A DNA stretch of 64,000 nt from Carnobacterium maltaromaticum DSM 20342 (GTDB taxonomy: Bacteria > Bacillota > Bacilli > Lactobacillales > Carnobacteriaceae): contig NZ_JQMX01000001.1 of the NCBI RefSeq assembly GCF_000744945.1, positions 1,302,001-1,366,000 of the forward strand, written 5' to 3'. The position numbers and the translations under genes were made by a program. Under the pieces are notes generated by a model. It did not search any database, was not told the origin of the DNA, and worked only from the letters and a program-made list of their open reading frames with translations. Below, piece by piece: positions 51,716 through 63,273 of this stretch; within the stretch, counting starts at the first letter, position 1; every line of letters begins with the position of its first letter.

Positions 51716-53128
51716 TTACCCAACCGACCCTTCCATCTCATATTGAATCAAGCGATTCAATTCAACGGCGTATTCCATTGGCAATTCTTTTGTAAATGGC
51801 TCAACAAAGCCCATAATGATCATTTCAGTCGCTTCTTGCTCACTCAACCCACGACTCATTAAATAATAAAGTTGCTCTTCCGATATCTTCGAAACTTTCG
51901 CTTCATGCTCCAAAGAAACATTACTGTTATGAATTTCGTTAAATGGAATTGTATCAGATTTCGATAAGTCATCCATAATGATCGTGTCACACTCAATATG
52001 GGAAATCGATCCTTCTGATTTCCGACCAAAAGTAACTTGTCCACGATAGTTCACTTCGCCACCGTCTTTAGCAATCGATTTTGAAACAATCGAGCTTGAA
52101 GTATTTGGTGCGTTATGGATCATCTTAGCGCCTGTATCTTGGTTTTGACCTTCACTAGCGAAAGCGATTGATAACATCGTACCGCGAGCGCCACGGCCGT
52201 CTAAGAAGATACTTGGGTACTTCATTGTAACTTTTGCTCCTAAGTTGCCATCGATCCATTCCATTGTTGCGCCTTCTAATGCTTTAGCACGTTTAGTTAC
52301 TAGGTTATAAACGTTGTCTGACCAGTTTTGAATGGTTGTGTAACGGCAATAGGCATCTTTTTTAACAAAGATTTCTACGATCGCAGCATGCAAACTATTG
52401 GTTGAATAGGTTGGTGCTGTACAGCCTTCAACGTAATGAACGCTTGCGCCTTCGTCTACGATGATCAAGGTACGTTCAAATTGACCCATGTTTTCTGCAT
52501 TGATTCGGAAATAGGTTTGCAATGGTACGTCACAACGGACACCTTTTGGTACATAGATAAAGGTACCACCTGACCAAACTGCTGAATTTAATGCGGCTAG
52601 TTTGTTATCTGTTGGTGGAACTAGTTTTGAGAAATATTCTTTGAATAGTTCTGGGTATTCTTTTAAGGCTGAATCGGTATCAGTAAAGACGATGCCTAGT
52701 TTTGAAAACTCGTCTTTCATATTGTGGTAAACCACTTCTGATTCGTATTGGGCAGAAGCACCGGCTAGGTATTTACGCTCGGCTTCTGGGATTCCAATGC
52801 GTTCAAAGGTTTCTTTGATTTTATCTGGGACATCTTCCCAATCACGTGCTGCTCCACCACTTGATTTTTTGTAGTAGGTTAAGGCATCGTAATCGATATC
52901 AGATAAATCGGGTCCCCATGTTTGCATCGGCATTTTGTTGAATTGTTCTAATGATTTTAAACGGAAATCTAACATCCATTCTGGTTCTTCTTTGACCCGG
53001 GAAATTTCACGGACGACTTCTTCACTTAAGCCTGAACCGGTTGTAAATACCGATTCTACGTCGTCATGAAAACCATATTGGTATTCGTCTAACTCGGGTA
53101 CTCCACTTACTTCTGGTATTTCACTCAT
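51716..53128 (-). CDS. sufB: Fe-S cluster assembly scaffold SufB
   Basis: A 470-residue member of the SufB/SufD beta-helix family. With SufC and SufD it forms the scaffold on which iron-sulfur clusters are built in Firmicutes. Typical blocks are [40 protein letters not shown] and the C-terminal [20 protein letters not shown]. Cys residues in KGVRCDVP and VEGCTAP are candidates for sulfur handling. It is the last gene of sufCDSUB. The start follows a GAGAAGGAG stretch. Confidence 0.96.
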   Translation of the reverse strand: MSEIPEVSGVPELDEYQYGFHDDVESVFTTGSGLSEEVVREISRVKEEPEWMLDFRLKSLEQFNKMPMQTWGPDLSDIDYDALTYYKKSSGGAARDWEDVPDKIKETFERIGIPEAERKYLAGASAQYESEVVYHNMKDEFSKLGIVFTDTDSALKEYPELFKEYFSKLVPPTDNKLAALNSAVWSGGTFIYVPKGVRCDVPLQTYFRINAENMGQFERTLIIVDEGASVHYVEGCTAPTYSTNSLHAAIVEIFVKKDAYCRYTTIQNWSDNVYNLVTKRAKALEGATMEWIDGNLGAKVTMKYPSIFLDGRGARGTMLSIAFASEGQNQDTGAKMIHNAPNTSSSIVSKSIAKDGGEVNYRGQVTFGRKSEGSISHIECDTIIMDDLSKSDTIPFNEIHNSNVSLEHEAKVSKISEEQLYYLMSRGLSEQEATEMIIMGFVEPFTKELPMEYAVELNRLIQYEMEGSVG

Positions 53129-53161
53129 GTTAGATCGCTCCTTCTCTCTATTTTTAAGATT

Positions 53162-56137
<2,976 letters not shown>

Positions 56138-56149
56138 CTTGAATCCTCC

Positions 56150-56923
56150 TTAGTCTTCATCTAATTCGATGTCAATCCCTAATTCATCACGAATGCCTTT
56201 GTAGCCTTCTGCTTCTAGGCGTTTTGCTAATTCAGCTCCACCTGTTTTAACAATAACTCCGTTCATCATAACGTGAACAATATCTGGAGTTACATAGTTT
56301 AATAGGCGTTGGTAATGGGTAATAATTAATGAACCAAAGTTGTCGCCACGCATAGCATTCACGCCTTTTGATACAACTTTAAGGGCATCAATATCTAATC
56401 CTGAATCGATTTCATCTAAAATAGCAAAAGTTGGTTCAATCATCATTAATTGTAAAATTTCATTCCGTTTTTTCTCTCCACCAGAAAAGCCTTCGTTTAA
56501 ATAACGTTCAGCCATTTCTTCTGGCATATCTAAAACATCCATTTTGCTATCTAATTTTTTAATAAAGTCCATTACTGACATCTTATCGTCTTCTCCGCGA
56601 CGCGCATTGATTGCGGCACGCATAAATTCAGCGTTGGTAATTCCGGCAATTTCACTTGGGTATTGCATGGCTAAGAAAAGGCCAGCACGAGCACGCTCGT
56701 CAACTTCCATTTCTAACACATTTTCGCCATCTAATAAAATTTCACCTTGGGTAACTTCGTAACTTGGGTGTCCCATAATTGCTGCAGATAAAGTTGATTT
56801 ACCTGTTCCATTTGGTCCCATAATTGCATGAATTTCACCTGTATTCATGACTAAATTGACACCTTTTAATATTTCTTTGTCTTCTATAGAGACATGTAGA
56901 TCTTTTACTTCTAAAACTGCCAT
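56150..56923 (-). CDS. sufC: Fe-S cluster assembly ATPase SufC
   Basis: A 257-residue soluble ABC ATPase that powers the SufBCD scaffold. Walker A GPNGTGKST is at residues 36-44, the signature FSGGEKKRNEIL near 153, and Walker B FAILDEIDSGLDID. As in other SufC proteins the signature has FSGGEKKR rather than LSGGQ. It is the first gene of the operon. Ribosome binding site AAGGGG. No Fe-regulated operator was identified upstream. Confidence 0.96.
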   Translation of the reverse strand: MAVLEVKDLHVSIEDKEILKGVNLVMNTGEIHAIMGPNGTGKSTLSAAIMGHPSYEVTQGEILLDGENVLEMEVDERARAGLFLAMQYPSEIAGITNAEFMRAAINARRGEDDKMSVMDFIKKLDSKMDVLDMPEEMAERYLNEGFSGGEKKRNEILQLMMIEPTFAILDEIDSGLDIDALKVVSKGVNAMRGDNFGSLIITHYQRLLNYVTPDIVHVMMNGVIVKTGGAELAKRLEAEGYKGIRDELGIDIELDED

Positions 56924-57275
56924 TTTATTTTCCCCTTTGCTCTCTTTTATTTACACAACTAAATGTGTGATTTTTACGATTTAAATTTTATGACCTTCCT
57001 TTATTTTAGCCCAACTGAGAATCTTTCGCAATGAATTAAGCTAATTTAACCTAAATAAATCGCGAAAAATGGCATTTTTGATTACTTCTTTAGAATTCTT
57101 ATCAATTAAGTGCCGTTATTGTTAGGTTTCTTACATCACTTACTTTTTATTAGCTTTTTTTAGTATTCTGTTGTAAAATAAAGCATTGGATAAGAATGAC
57201 TTTAATTTAAAAGTGAATCCTATTCCTATTAAAAATTTCCTCTTGATAGAGATGATGAAAGCGAGGATATGCAAG
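56924..57275. other. Divergent intergenic region between sufC and the gamma-glutamyl hydrolase
   Basis: About 350 bp that must hold both promoters. A -10-like TAAAAT is at 57174-57179 on the plus strand with a poor -35. I found no convincing operator, riboswitch or small gene. In-frame upstream starts of the plus-strand gene (from 57186) lack ribosome binding sites. Confidence 0.5.
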
Positions 57276-58001
57276 ATGAAACCAATGATTGGAATTGCAG
57301 GAAATAGTTTAACGAAGCATGCGAGTGTTTTTCACGACAATTTTGTAACGTACACACCTCAAGGATTTGTGGACGGTGTCAAAAAAGCGGAAGGCATCCC
57401 AATTATCTTCCCAGTTGGAGATCCAGCTGAAGCCAAAGAATACATGGCTAAAGTTGATGGTTTATTATTGGCTGGTGGGCAAGATATTTCGCCGCACTTA
57501 TATGGTGAGGAACCAAGTATTAAATTGGAAGAAACAGCACCTAAACGTGATGTATTTGAGCTAGCTTTGATTAAGGAAGCTTTTAAACAAAAGAAACCTA
57601 TTCTAGCTGTTTGCCGTGGGATGCAACTATTAAATGTCGCACAAGGTGGCAATTTGTACCAAGATTTAAGTGCTTATCCAGAATGGACGGTTCAGCATTT
57701 ACAAGCTAGCCATCCAGAGATTGGAATTCATACTGTCACAATTAATGAACAGAGCCATCTTGGTCAATTAATGGGTAGTAATTACTCCGTTAATTCTTAT
57801 CATCATCAAGCAGTTAAAACCTTAGCCGCTGATTTTGTGGCGACAGCATGGAGCCCTGATGGACTTGTGGAAGCTTTCGAAGCTAAGGATCCGGATCAAA
57901 GCGTTGTGGCTGTGCAGTGGCATCCAGAATTGATGCAAGAAACAGACCCAGTTATGCAACGGTTGTTCACGGATTTAATTCAACGTAGTACAACAAAATA
58001 A
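57276..58001 (+). CDS. Gamma-glutamyl-gamma-aminobutyrate hydrolase family protein (class I glutamine amidotransferase-like)
   Basis: 241 residues. The nucleophile Cys is in LAVCRGMQLLNVAQGG, the catalytic His-Glu pair in VQWHPELM, and the PuuD-type segment LLLAGGQDISPHLYGE is present. Members cleave gamma-glutamyl amides such as gamma-glutamyl-GABA or related peptides. I chose ATG 57276 (MKPMIGIAGN) because the domain begins there and GAGGA lies 9 nt upstream. It is a single gene ending at a strong terminator. The true substrate is uncertain, since no polyamine or GABA genes are adjacent. Confidence 0.88.
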   Translation: MKPMIGIAGNSLTKHASVFHDNFVTYTPQGFVDGVKKAEGIPIIFPVGDPAEAKEYMAKVDGLLLAGGQDISPHLYGEEPSIKLEETAPKRDVFELALIKEAFKQKKPILAVCRGMQLLNVAQGGNLYQDLSAYPEWTVQHLQASHPEIGIHTVTINEQSHLGQLMGSNYSVNSYHHQAVKTLAADFVATAWSPDGLVEAFEAKDPDQSVVAVQWHPELMQETDPVMQRLFTDLIQRSTTK

Positions 58002-58003
58002 AG

Positions 58004-58049
58004 AAAAAAGGAAGATTGGATGATTTTGTCCAGTCTTCCTTTTTTGCAC
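58004..58049 (+). terminator. Terminator after the gamma-glutamyl hydrolase gene
   Basis: AAAAAAGGAAGA (58004-58015) pairs with TCTTCCTTTTTT (58034-58045); the 3' arm doubles as the U-run. Confidence 0.9.
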
Positions 58050-58161
58050 AATATTCAGCTTATACAAGCCAGCATTCACTTTCTATTTATCATCTATCTA
58101 TTTGAAAAGGTTTCATTCAGTTCTTTTCCATATTTTTGTTTCCAAAAACGCTAACCCTATG

Positions 58162-58635
58162 TTACTGTTCTCTATTATAGTCAATTAAATTTCTTGCTGA
58201 AGAAAAGTTAGTTTTTAACCCTGTAATAATTTTTTCGTTTTCAGTAATAGCTAAAAATGCTGTACTATCCCATTCTACAAACTCCACACTTGCTAAAGGA
58301 TGTTAAATAGTCAACGGATTATTCCAAAAACCAACATACCCATCTGCATACGGAAAGTCATATTTCAAAACTTCCTCTTTAGAAATATCTTTATTAAAGG
58401 CAGATAATACGCCCCAAACCCAAAAACCATCATCAAAGTTAGCTCTTTCAGTAAGTTCTTCTCCAGATATCCATTCAAATGGTCTATCATAATTTTTCAT
58501 ATCTTTATTTGAAGGAGCATACTCACTACCAGTTATCAGCCAGTTATACTTTTTTTGCTCATCGTTAATAGCATTAAATATTTCCTTAAGGCTCGTATAT
58601 TTTCTTTCATCATCCTCTATTATAATGCCATTCAT
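58162..58635 (-). pseudogene. Unknown protein gene with a premature TAA, downstream of the HTH-TPR regulator
   Basis: ATG 58635 follows AAGGAG (9-10 nt). The frame reads 110 codons (MNGIIIEDDERKYTSL ... FWNNPLTI) to TAA 58303-58305. It then continues without any frame change for another 46 codons (HPLASVEFVEWDSTAFLAIT and onward) to a TAA at 58162-58164. A CAA-to-TAA change would explain this. The full protein would be about 157 residues, acidic, with no membrane segment. I do not recognise the family; size and composition would fit an immunity-type protein, a guess only. It lies 35 nt after the regulator in the same direction. A decayed second copy is at 45661-45812. Confidence 0.65.
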
Positions 58636-58670
58636 TAATAGTCTCTCCTTAATTAGCTTTTTGAAGGCCT

Positions 58671-59564
58671 TTAATAGTATTTATATTCTTCAATATCATA
58701 TTCTAGGACATTATTTTTTATTATTTCCATTAAAATTTCATTGTCATTTATATCAGCCATTACCATGGCACGTAAATAAAATTTTGCTGAATCATTTTTT
58801 TCATCTAATTTCATTAAATTAAACGCTTTTTCATAAAATAAAAAATCTAAATGATAAGCCAATCCTTCTTTATTTAACAACTCTATTCCTAAACTACAAA
58901 GATTTACAGCCTTAGAATATTCTCCAATCTTAGAATAAAATTTTGCTGAATTGTAATAGGTTTTTGCAATTTCTGGGCTATCATTTATTGTATCAATTAA
59001 ACTAAACAACTCATCCAATTGATCTAGTGATTTTTCAAAATAAGTTAATGCTTTCTCATCCTCATCTTGCAAAGAGTATGCTATGCCAATACCATTCATT
59101 GCAGAAACATCAATAAAATCAATACTATTATCTGATTCGCCAGTTAATACTTGATTAAAATAATAAATCACGTCTGTTTGGCTTTTATCTCCCATTAAAC
59201 TAGTTATACCCATAAAATAATAATAAAGCTTTTTTTCATAAATAGTTTCCAGCTTATCTAATTCAATGCTAGATTTAAGTAATTCATACGCTTTATTATG
59301 CAAAGCTTTACTACAAAGATCTCTAACTTCTTTAAAAATTCGATTATTTCCACTATCATTATCTAACGTATAATCGGAAATGTCACTGAATTCAATGTTT
59401 AATCTATCAGCTAGCTTCAACAAAATAGAAATAGTTGGTACACTTGCTCCATTTTCTAGGTTACTCACTGTAGCTTGAGTACATATATTTTCTGATAATT
59501 CTTTTTGAGTTAATCCTTTTTCTAACCTTTTTTTCTTAATTTCTTCCCCAAATTTTGTAGCCAT
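58671..59564 (-). CDS. PlcR/Rgg-like HTH-TPR regulator (RRNPP type)
   Basis: 297 residues. The N-terminal XRE domain (EEIKKKRLEKGLTQKELSEN then ICTQATVSNLENGASVPTIS, about 5-50) closely resembles PlcR (LTQKQLSENIC, as I recall). The rest is made of helical TPR-like repeats. Such proteins bind short peptides imported by oligopeptide permease and switch transcription. I chose ATG 59564 after AAAGGA; an upstream in-frame ATG (59612) has no site. It is divergent from a 27-codon ORF and upstream of an unknown gene, the usual layout of peptide quorum-sensing cassettes. The cognate peptide is inferred. Confidence 0.82.
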   Translation of the reverse strand: MATKFGEEIKKKRLEKGLTQKELSENICTQATVSNLENGASVPTISILLKLADRLNIEFSDISDYTLDNDSGNNRIFKEVRDLCSKALHNKAYELLKSSIELDKLETIYEKKLYYYFMGITSLMGDKSQTDVIYYFNQVLTGESDNSIDFIDVSAMNGIGIAYSLQDEDEKALTYFEKSLDQLDELFSLIDTINDSPEIAKTYYNSAKFYSKIGEYSKAVNLCSLGIELLNKEGLAYHLDFLFYEKAFNLMKLDEKNDSAKFYLRAMVMADINDNEILMEIIKNNVLEYDIEEYKYY

Positions 59565-59610
59565 AATGTAGTCCTTTCTTATATATATTTTTTTATCTCC
59601 TTGATTAATC

Positions 59611-59648
59611 ATACAATATTTCGTATTATTAAGATAGCATTATTGTAT
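59611..59648. promoter_or_regulatory. Inverted repeat between the HTH-TPR gene and the 27-codon ORF
   Basis: ATACAATA (59611-59618) and TATTGTAT (59641-59648) are perfectly inverted, 22 bp apart, in the 125-bp divergent region. This is a plausible binding site for the dimeric regulator controlling both directions. Confidence 0.5.
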
Positions 59649-59689
59649 AAACATCTATTTATCTATTCCAAAGTTAGGAGGTTGTTATA

Positions 59690-59773
59690 ATGACTATTGA
59701 AGAATCACTATTAATATCTATCACAACACAATTCCCAATAATTTCAACATTTGGAGACGCTCCTCATATTTAA
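59690..59773 (+). CDS. Candidate 27-residue signalling peptide
   Basis: ATG 59690 follows a near-perfect ribosome binding site (AGGAGG, 8-9 nt). The 27-codon product starts MTIEESLLISITT and ends TFGDAPHI. A strong terminator begins 8 nt after the stop, so it forms its own short transcription unit. It is divergent from the PlcR-like regulator, where pheromone genes are often found. It lacks the basic N-terminus of a Sec signal, so export would need another route or the peptide is leaderless. Function as a pheromone is inference; the ORF itself and its translation signals are seen directly. Confidence 0.55.
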   Translation: MTIEESLLISITTQFPIISTFGDAPHI

Positions 59774-59781
59774 AGTTCAAA

Positions 59782-59828
59782 AAAGAAAGAGCTAAACTAG
59801 TCTTTATGATTAGTTTAGCTCTTTCTTT
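59782..59828 (+). terminator. Strong terminator directly after the 27-codon ORF
   Basis: An 18-bp perfect stem: AAAGAAAGAGCTAAACTA (59782-59799) pairs with TAGTTTAGCTCTTTCTTT (59811-59828). Symmetric, so it could act on either strand. Confidence 0.88.
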
Positions 59829-60110
59829 AGTACAATAACAATATTTACCTAAATTTTTGTTGTGTTTGATATTGAGTACTTTATTTTTGATGTGTTTCAA
59901 CTTGATAGCCACACTAGAATATTTTACAAATTTCAAAATAACTAACATATCAAATATCCACTAATTGCATACCTATATTTTAAACTCACTACATATTGTG
60001 TATCGTTTATTACTGTATAAAATTTTAGTTCCTTTAACTTACTTATGGTTGAAGTATTTTATAGGTGACCTTTCCTGATGTATCTAATTATAATGATTCA
60101 AATCCTTTTT
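59829..60110. other. Gene-free stretch after the peptide ORF
   Basis: About 280 bp of AT-rich DNA with no ribosome binding site followed by a usable frame on either strand. A minus-strand frame at 59721-59948 crosses the terminator and has no ribosome binding site. I see nothing else in it. Confidence 0.5.
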
Positions 60111-60491
60111 TTATTCATGTAATTCTAGTGGCAAACCATCTGGATCGAAAAAGAAGGTCATCTTCTCATTCGTGTAATCATCGATCCGAATCGGCTCACA
60201 GTCAATTCCTTTAGCAGCTAATTCAGAAATGACTTCCTCAATAGCATCGACTTTAAAAGCTAAATGTCTAAGTCCACATGCTTCTGGATTTGAAACTCGT
60301 TTGGGATTATTTGGCATTGCGAAAATTTCAAGCTCGCTGTTGCCAAATTTTAAATCTAATTTATGATCATTCCGTTCAGGACGGTAGTTCTCTCTGATCA
60401 CTTCAAAGCCTAGTAAATCAACATAAAATTCTTTTGACTTTTGATAATCTGAGACAATAATCGCCACATGATGTAGTGCTTGTAAATTCAT
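60111..60491 (-). CDS. gloA2: SMU1112c/YaeR-type glyoxalase I-like metalloprotein
   Basis: A 126-residue VOC protein. Metal ligand candidates are His7/His8 (LHHVAIIV), Glu in ELEIFAMP, His in GLRHLAFKVD and Glu in LPLELHE. The sequence YRPERNDHKLDLKFG and the block RVSNPEACGLRHLAF are typical of the GloA2 (YaeR) group. A glyoxalase-like isomerase role is probable but not proven for this group. Ribosome binding site GGAGG. It may be co-transcribed with the CPBP protease gene 18 nt upstream. Confidence 0.87.
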   Translation of the reverse strand: MNLQALHHVAIIVSDYQKSKEFYVDLLGFEVIRENYRPERNDHKLDLKFGNSELEIFAMPNNPKRVSNPEACGLRHLAFKVDAIEEVISELAAKGIDCEPIRIDDYTNEKMTFFFDPDGLPLELHE

Positions 60492-60509
60492 TTTTTACCT
60501 CCGGGTGTT

Positions 60510-61169
60510 TTAAATAAACTGCATCGCAACAAAGCTGAGGCCATTATTTAAGAAATGTAAAGCGATTGAACATTCAATGCGACCTGTTTTCAAATAAACG
60601 GCACTTAACGCGGCTCCCATTGAACTATACAATAAGAAGCTTTGAATGTCTGTTGGGCCATGAAATAGTCCAAATACGACAGATGTCACAATCAAAGCTG
60701 CGACTTGATGCTTTTTAAAGAATAATTGCGTAATAGATGCTCGGAAGATGATTTCTTCATTAATTGGCGCTGCAATCACAATCATAACGGCCATTAAAAG
60801 GCTTGAATTTGAACTCGTTAATTGATTAATCGCTTCTTGATTTGCCGTTGTATCTGTCGTCATAAACATCGCGATGACAACAGATACGACCTTCATTAAG
60901 AAGAAAGCAATAAAGATGATTGCCAAGTTTCTTCCGGTTAAGAAGTCCCATTTAAAGGTAATTATTTTTCTTTTTAGCGCAAGCATTACGATAATTGCTA
61001 CTGAAGCTAAAAAGAGTAAGCTAACAACATATGGAAAGAAAGGCGAGTTGGATAAACCCATTCCTATACCAACACCAAATAAAATTGATGGAAGAAAATT
61101 AATTACGAGTAAAGCAATTAAAAATAAGCAATTTAACCAAAATTCTTTTGTTTTTAACAGTTTTAACAT
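60510..61169 (-). CDS. CPBP family intramembrane glutamic protease
   Basis: A 219-residue polytopic membrane protein (about 6-7 segments) of the CAAX-processing/Abi group. Motif 1 is PINEEIIFRASI with the paired Glu and Arg, motif 2 is FGLFHGPTD, and motif 3 includes LHFLNNGLS with a conserved His/Asn. In Lactobacillales such proteins occur in bacteriocin immunity and pheromone processing. Its position near a candidate peptide-signalling cassette is suggestive only. Ribosome binding site AGGAGG. Confidence 0.9.
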   Translation of the reverse strand: MLKLLKTKEFWLNCLFLIALLVINFLPSILFGVGIGMGLSNSPFFPYVVSLLFLASVAIIVMLALKRKIITFKWDFLTGRNLAIIFIAFFLMKVVSVVIAMFMTTDTTANQEAINQLTSSNSSLLMAVMIVIAAPINEEIIFRASITQLFFKKHQVAALIVTSVVFGLFHGPTDIQSFLLYSSMGAALSAVYLKTGRIECSIALHFLNNGLSFVAMQFI

Positions 61170-61253
61170 AGCTTCCTCCTTCTATAAAAATAGTTTTAAC
61201 TCTCAAAGTCTATCTTCTATCATAGCTTTTTTTAGGCTTTAGGTAAAGAGATT

Positions 61254-62003
61254 TTATTCTGATTCCAGGCCTTTTTTCTTATAAAAATAAAGACAGCTTC
61301 CACTTGCAACTATGAACCAAGCTACGAGAACCAAACCATTTTTTAAAGAAACGGGATTGGGATCATTTTGAGCCAAACGGCTAATTATTTCATTTAGTGT
61401 GCCTGTATAAATAAAACTAGAAGCTTTACCAGCTAAATCGTTTAGTTGAAAAAGTAATGGAATCATCATCAAAATAAGCATAAATGGCATTGATAATAAC
61501 GACACTGACATTTGATTTTTGGCACTCATACCGATAAGTAAACCTAAAATGATTGTAATTACGCTAACTATGGTGGTAATTAATAGATAGACTAGCATGT
61601 TCCCAACGAATACACCGCTAATTGGAATCAAAATAAAATTGATTGCTGTCATAATGACTAAGACTGGTGCCAAACTTCCAATCAGAAATTCCACTTTATT
61701 AACAGATGAACTCAACAAAACACGTAACGTCTGCTTTTCTTTTTCTTCTGCTAAAGGCATACTAGCCGCCATAATGCCCGTCATTGTCACATTAAATATA
61801 ACGCCTATCTGTAAAATATACCCTGTAACAAATTCTACTGATTCTGGTTGTGTTCCCCCTGGAGTGGGTACTTCCACAACTGTTTTAAAGATAAAAACAA
61901 ATAGGATTGCCATAATCGGCCCCAGCATAATCGTTAAATTTTTCAAAATCATTTCTAATTTAAACATAAATAGTGTCTGTATTTTTCGCATGGAACTACT
62001 CAT
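61254..62003 (-). CDS. ABC-2 type transporter permease
   Basis: A 249-residue membrane protein with six hydrophobic segments and the ABC-2 motif MAASMPLAEEKEKQTLRVLL near the middle. It is 154 nt downstream of the ABC-LytTR fusion gene, in the same direction. An exporter of drugs or peptides is the usual role, but the only adjacent ATPase-like domain lacks catalytic residues. Ribosome binding site AGGAGG. Substrate unknown. Confidence 0.85.
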   Translation of the reverse strand: MSSSMRKIQTLFMFKLEMILKNLTIMLGPIMAILFVFIFKTVVEVPTPGGTQPESVEFVTGYILQIGVIFNVTMTGIMAASMPLAEEKEKQTLRVLLSSSVNKVEFLIGSLAPVLVIMTAINFILIPISGVFVGNMLVYLLITTIVSVITIILGLLIGMSAKNQMSVSLLSMPFMLILMMIPLLFQLNDLAGKASSFIYTGTLNEIISRLAQNDPNPVSLKNGLVLVAWFIVASGSCLYFYKKKGLESE

Positions 62004-62157
62004 TGTGCTTTCCTCCTGTGATATTCAAAAAAAACTGTGTCTAACCTAAATGGAACTATTAGATGCTTGCCAGAAGTATTTCCCAGGCAATAATTATAGT
62101 CATTCCCAAAATTCAAAAAACGTATGCTTATAGTCATTTTCTTCACCCTTAAACCAC

Positions 62158-63144
62158 TTAAATCTCAAGCAATAGTTTTAATTCCTCTAAGCGAGTTCTA
62201 GATAAAGGTAACTTTGTTTTGATTTCATCTGCTAAGACTAAGGTAAAACTATTTCTGGAATAACTGACTAATTCCCGTACTCTTTGCAGATTAACTAGAT
62301 AACTTCGGTGACAGCGGAAAAATCCAAATTTTATGAGTCGCGCTTCAAGTTCAGTCATAGTTAAAGCCGATGGAAAGCTTTCGCCACCAACATGAACTTG
62401 ACTGACACCGTTAATACTCTCAATATAATCAATTTCTGTCGGACTAAAGAAAATCATTTTATCATCAATTTTACATAATATTTTAAAGACATTCGGTTGT
62501 AAATTGGCTGAATAAGCTGGTTCATGGTTCCCTTTTTCTTCTGACAAATCAACTTGATTTAAACCAGATTCATGCTTCACATAGACTTTTGAACTAAGCA
62601 AAATGAGCTCTTCTAAATAAGGTGCCGTAACTAGCACTGCAATAGCTTCTTTTTTGAATACCTCTAAACATTTTATATAAAGCTCAATTCCTTCATTATC
62701 TAAATCCGTTAGCGGACTTTCGATTAAAACTAAATCAGGTTGTGCGCTATAGATTCTTAAAAGGCCGACTCGCTTCTTTTGTGCAAGGGATAGTTTTTCA
62801 ATTGCAGTCTTCCAACAATCTATTAAGGCAAAAGATTCTTTTAAATTGGCTAAGTCAATTTTCTGAGCATTTAGACGATTAAAGAAAGTCAGATACTTTT
62901 CTACTGTTAATTTTTCATACAATCCGTCGTTCTTTCGATCCGATTCCATACTAGTTAACTGGCGTTGTATCTTGCCACTTGTTGGTATTTTTTCTCCTTC
63001 AATTAAATCAAATAAAAGATGACTTTCGTCTATTGAACATTTTATCCCAACTACTTCAGCTTCCTCGACATCAAAACTTATATTTTTTAAGAGGAGTTTT
63101 GCTTTTTCTTGTTTCATTACTTCTTCGACAATTAACCGTTTCAT
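62158..63144 (-). CDS. Degenerate ABC ATPase domain fused to a LytTR DNA-binding domain
   Basis: 328 residues. Residues 1 to about 205 have the ABC fold order but degenerate motifs. Walker A is GIKCSIDESHLLF (no GKS/T), the signature is KLSLAQKKR (no SGGQ), and Walker B is VLIESPLTDLD (Glu then Ser where Asp-Glu is expected). Residues about 225-328 are a LytTR domain (IDYIESINGVSQVHV, FFRCHRSYLVNLQRV, LPLSRTRLEEL). It is thus probably a nucleotide-dead regulator that may sense the adjacent permease. Ribosome binding site GGAGG at ATG 63144. Confidence 0.85.
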   Translation of the reverse strand: MKRLIVEEVMKQEKAKLLLKNISFDVEEAEVVGIKCSIDESHLLFDLIEGEKIPTSGKIQRQLTSMESDRKNDGLYEKLTVEKYLTFFNRLNAQKIDLANLKESFALIDCWKTAIEKLSLAQKKRVGLLRIYSAQPDLVLIESPLTDLDNEGIELYIKCLEVFKKEAIAVLVTAPYLEELILLSSKVYVKHESGLNQVDLSEEKGNHEPAYSANLQPNVFKILCKIDDKMIFFSPTEIDYIESINGVSQVHVGGESFPSALTMTELEARLIKFGFFRCHRSYLVNLQRVRELVSYSRNSFTLVLADEIKTKLPLSRTRLEELKLLLEI

Positions 63145-63220
63145 ATGTATCCTCCGCTCCCCATTCGCTATCTTTTTATTTTACTATAGAATTTTGAAAA
63201 CCAAGTAAATCCGACATCAA

Positions 63221-63260
63221 AAAAGCAGAAAAACCCAAGATAATGAGTTTTTCTGCTTTT
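63221..63260 (-). terminator. Terminator after the MetQ-type gene
   Basis: AAAAGCAGAAAAAC (63221-63234) pairs with GTTTTTCTGCTTTT (63247-63260) and gives a T-run on the minus strand, just after the metQ stop. Confidence 0.88.
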
Positions 63261-63273
63261 AATTTTAAATGAT

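Noticed and set aside
51569..51862. Plus-strand 97-codon ORF overlapping the suf terminator and sufB
   Set aside because: It is antisense to the well-supported sufB, crosses a terminator hairpin and lacks a ribosome binding site.
59721..59948. Minus-strand 75-codon ORF opposite the 27-codon peptide ORF
   Set aside because: It runs through the 18-bp terminator stem and has no ribosome binding site; the plus-strand ORF has one.
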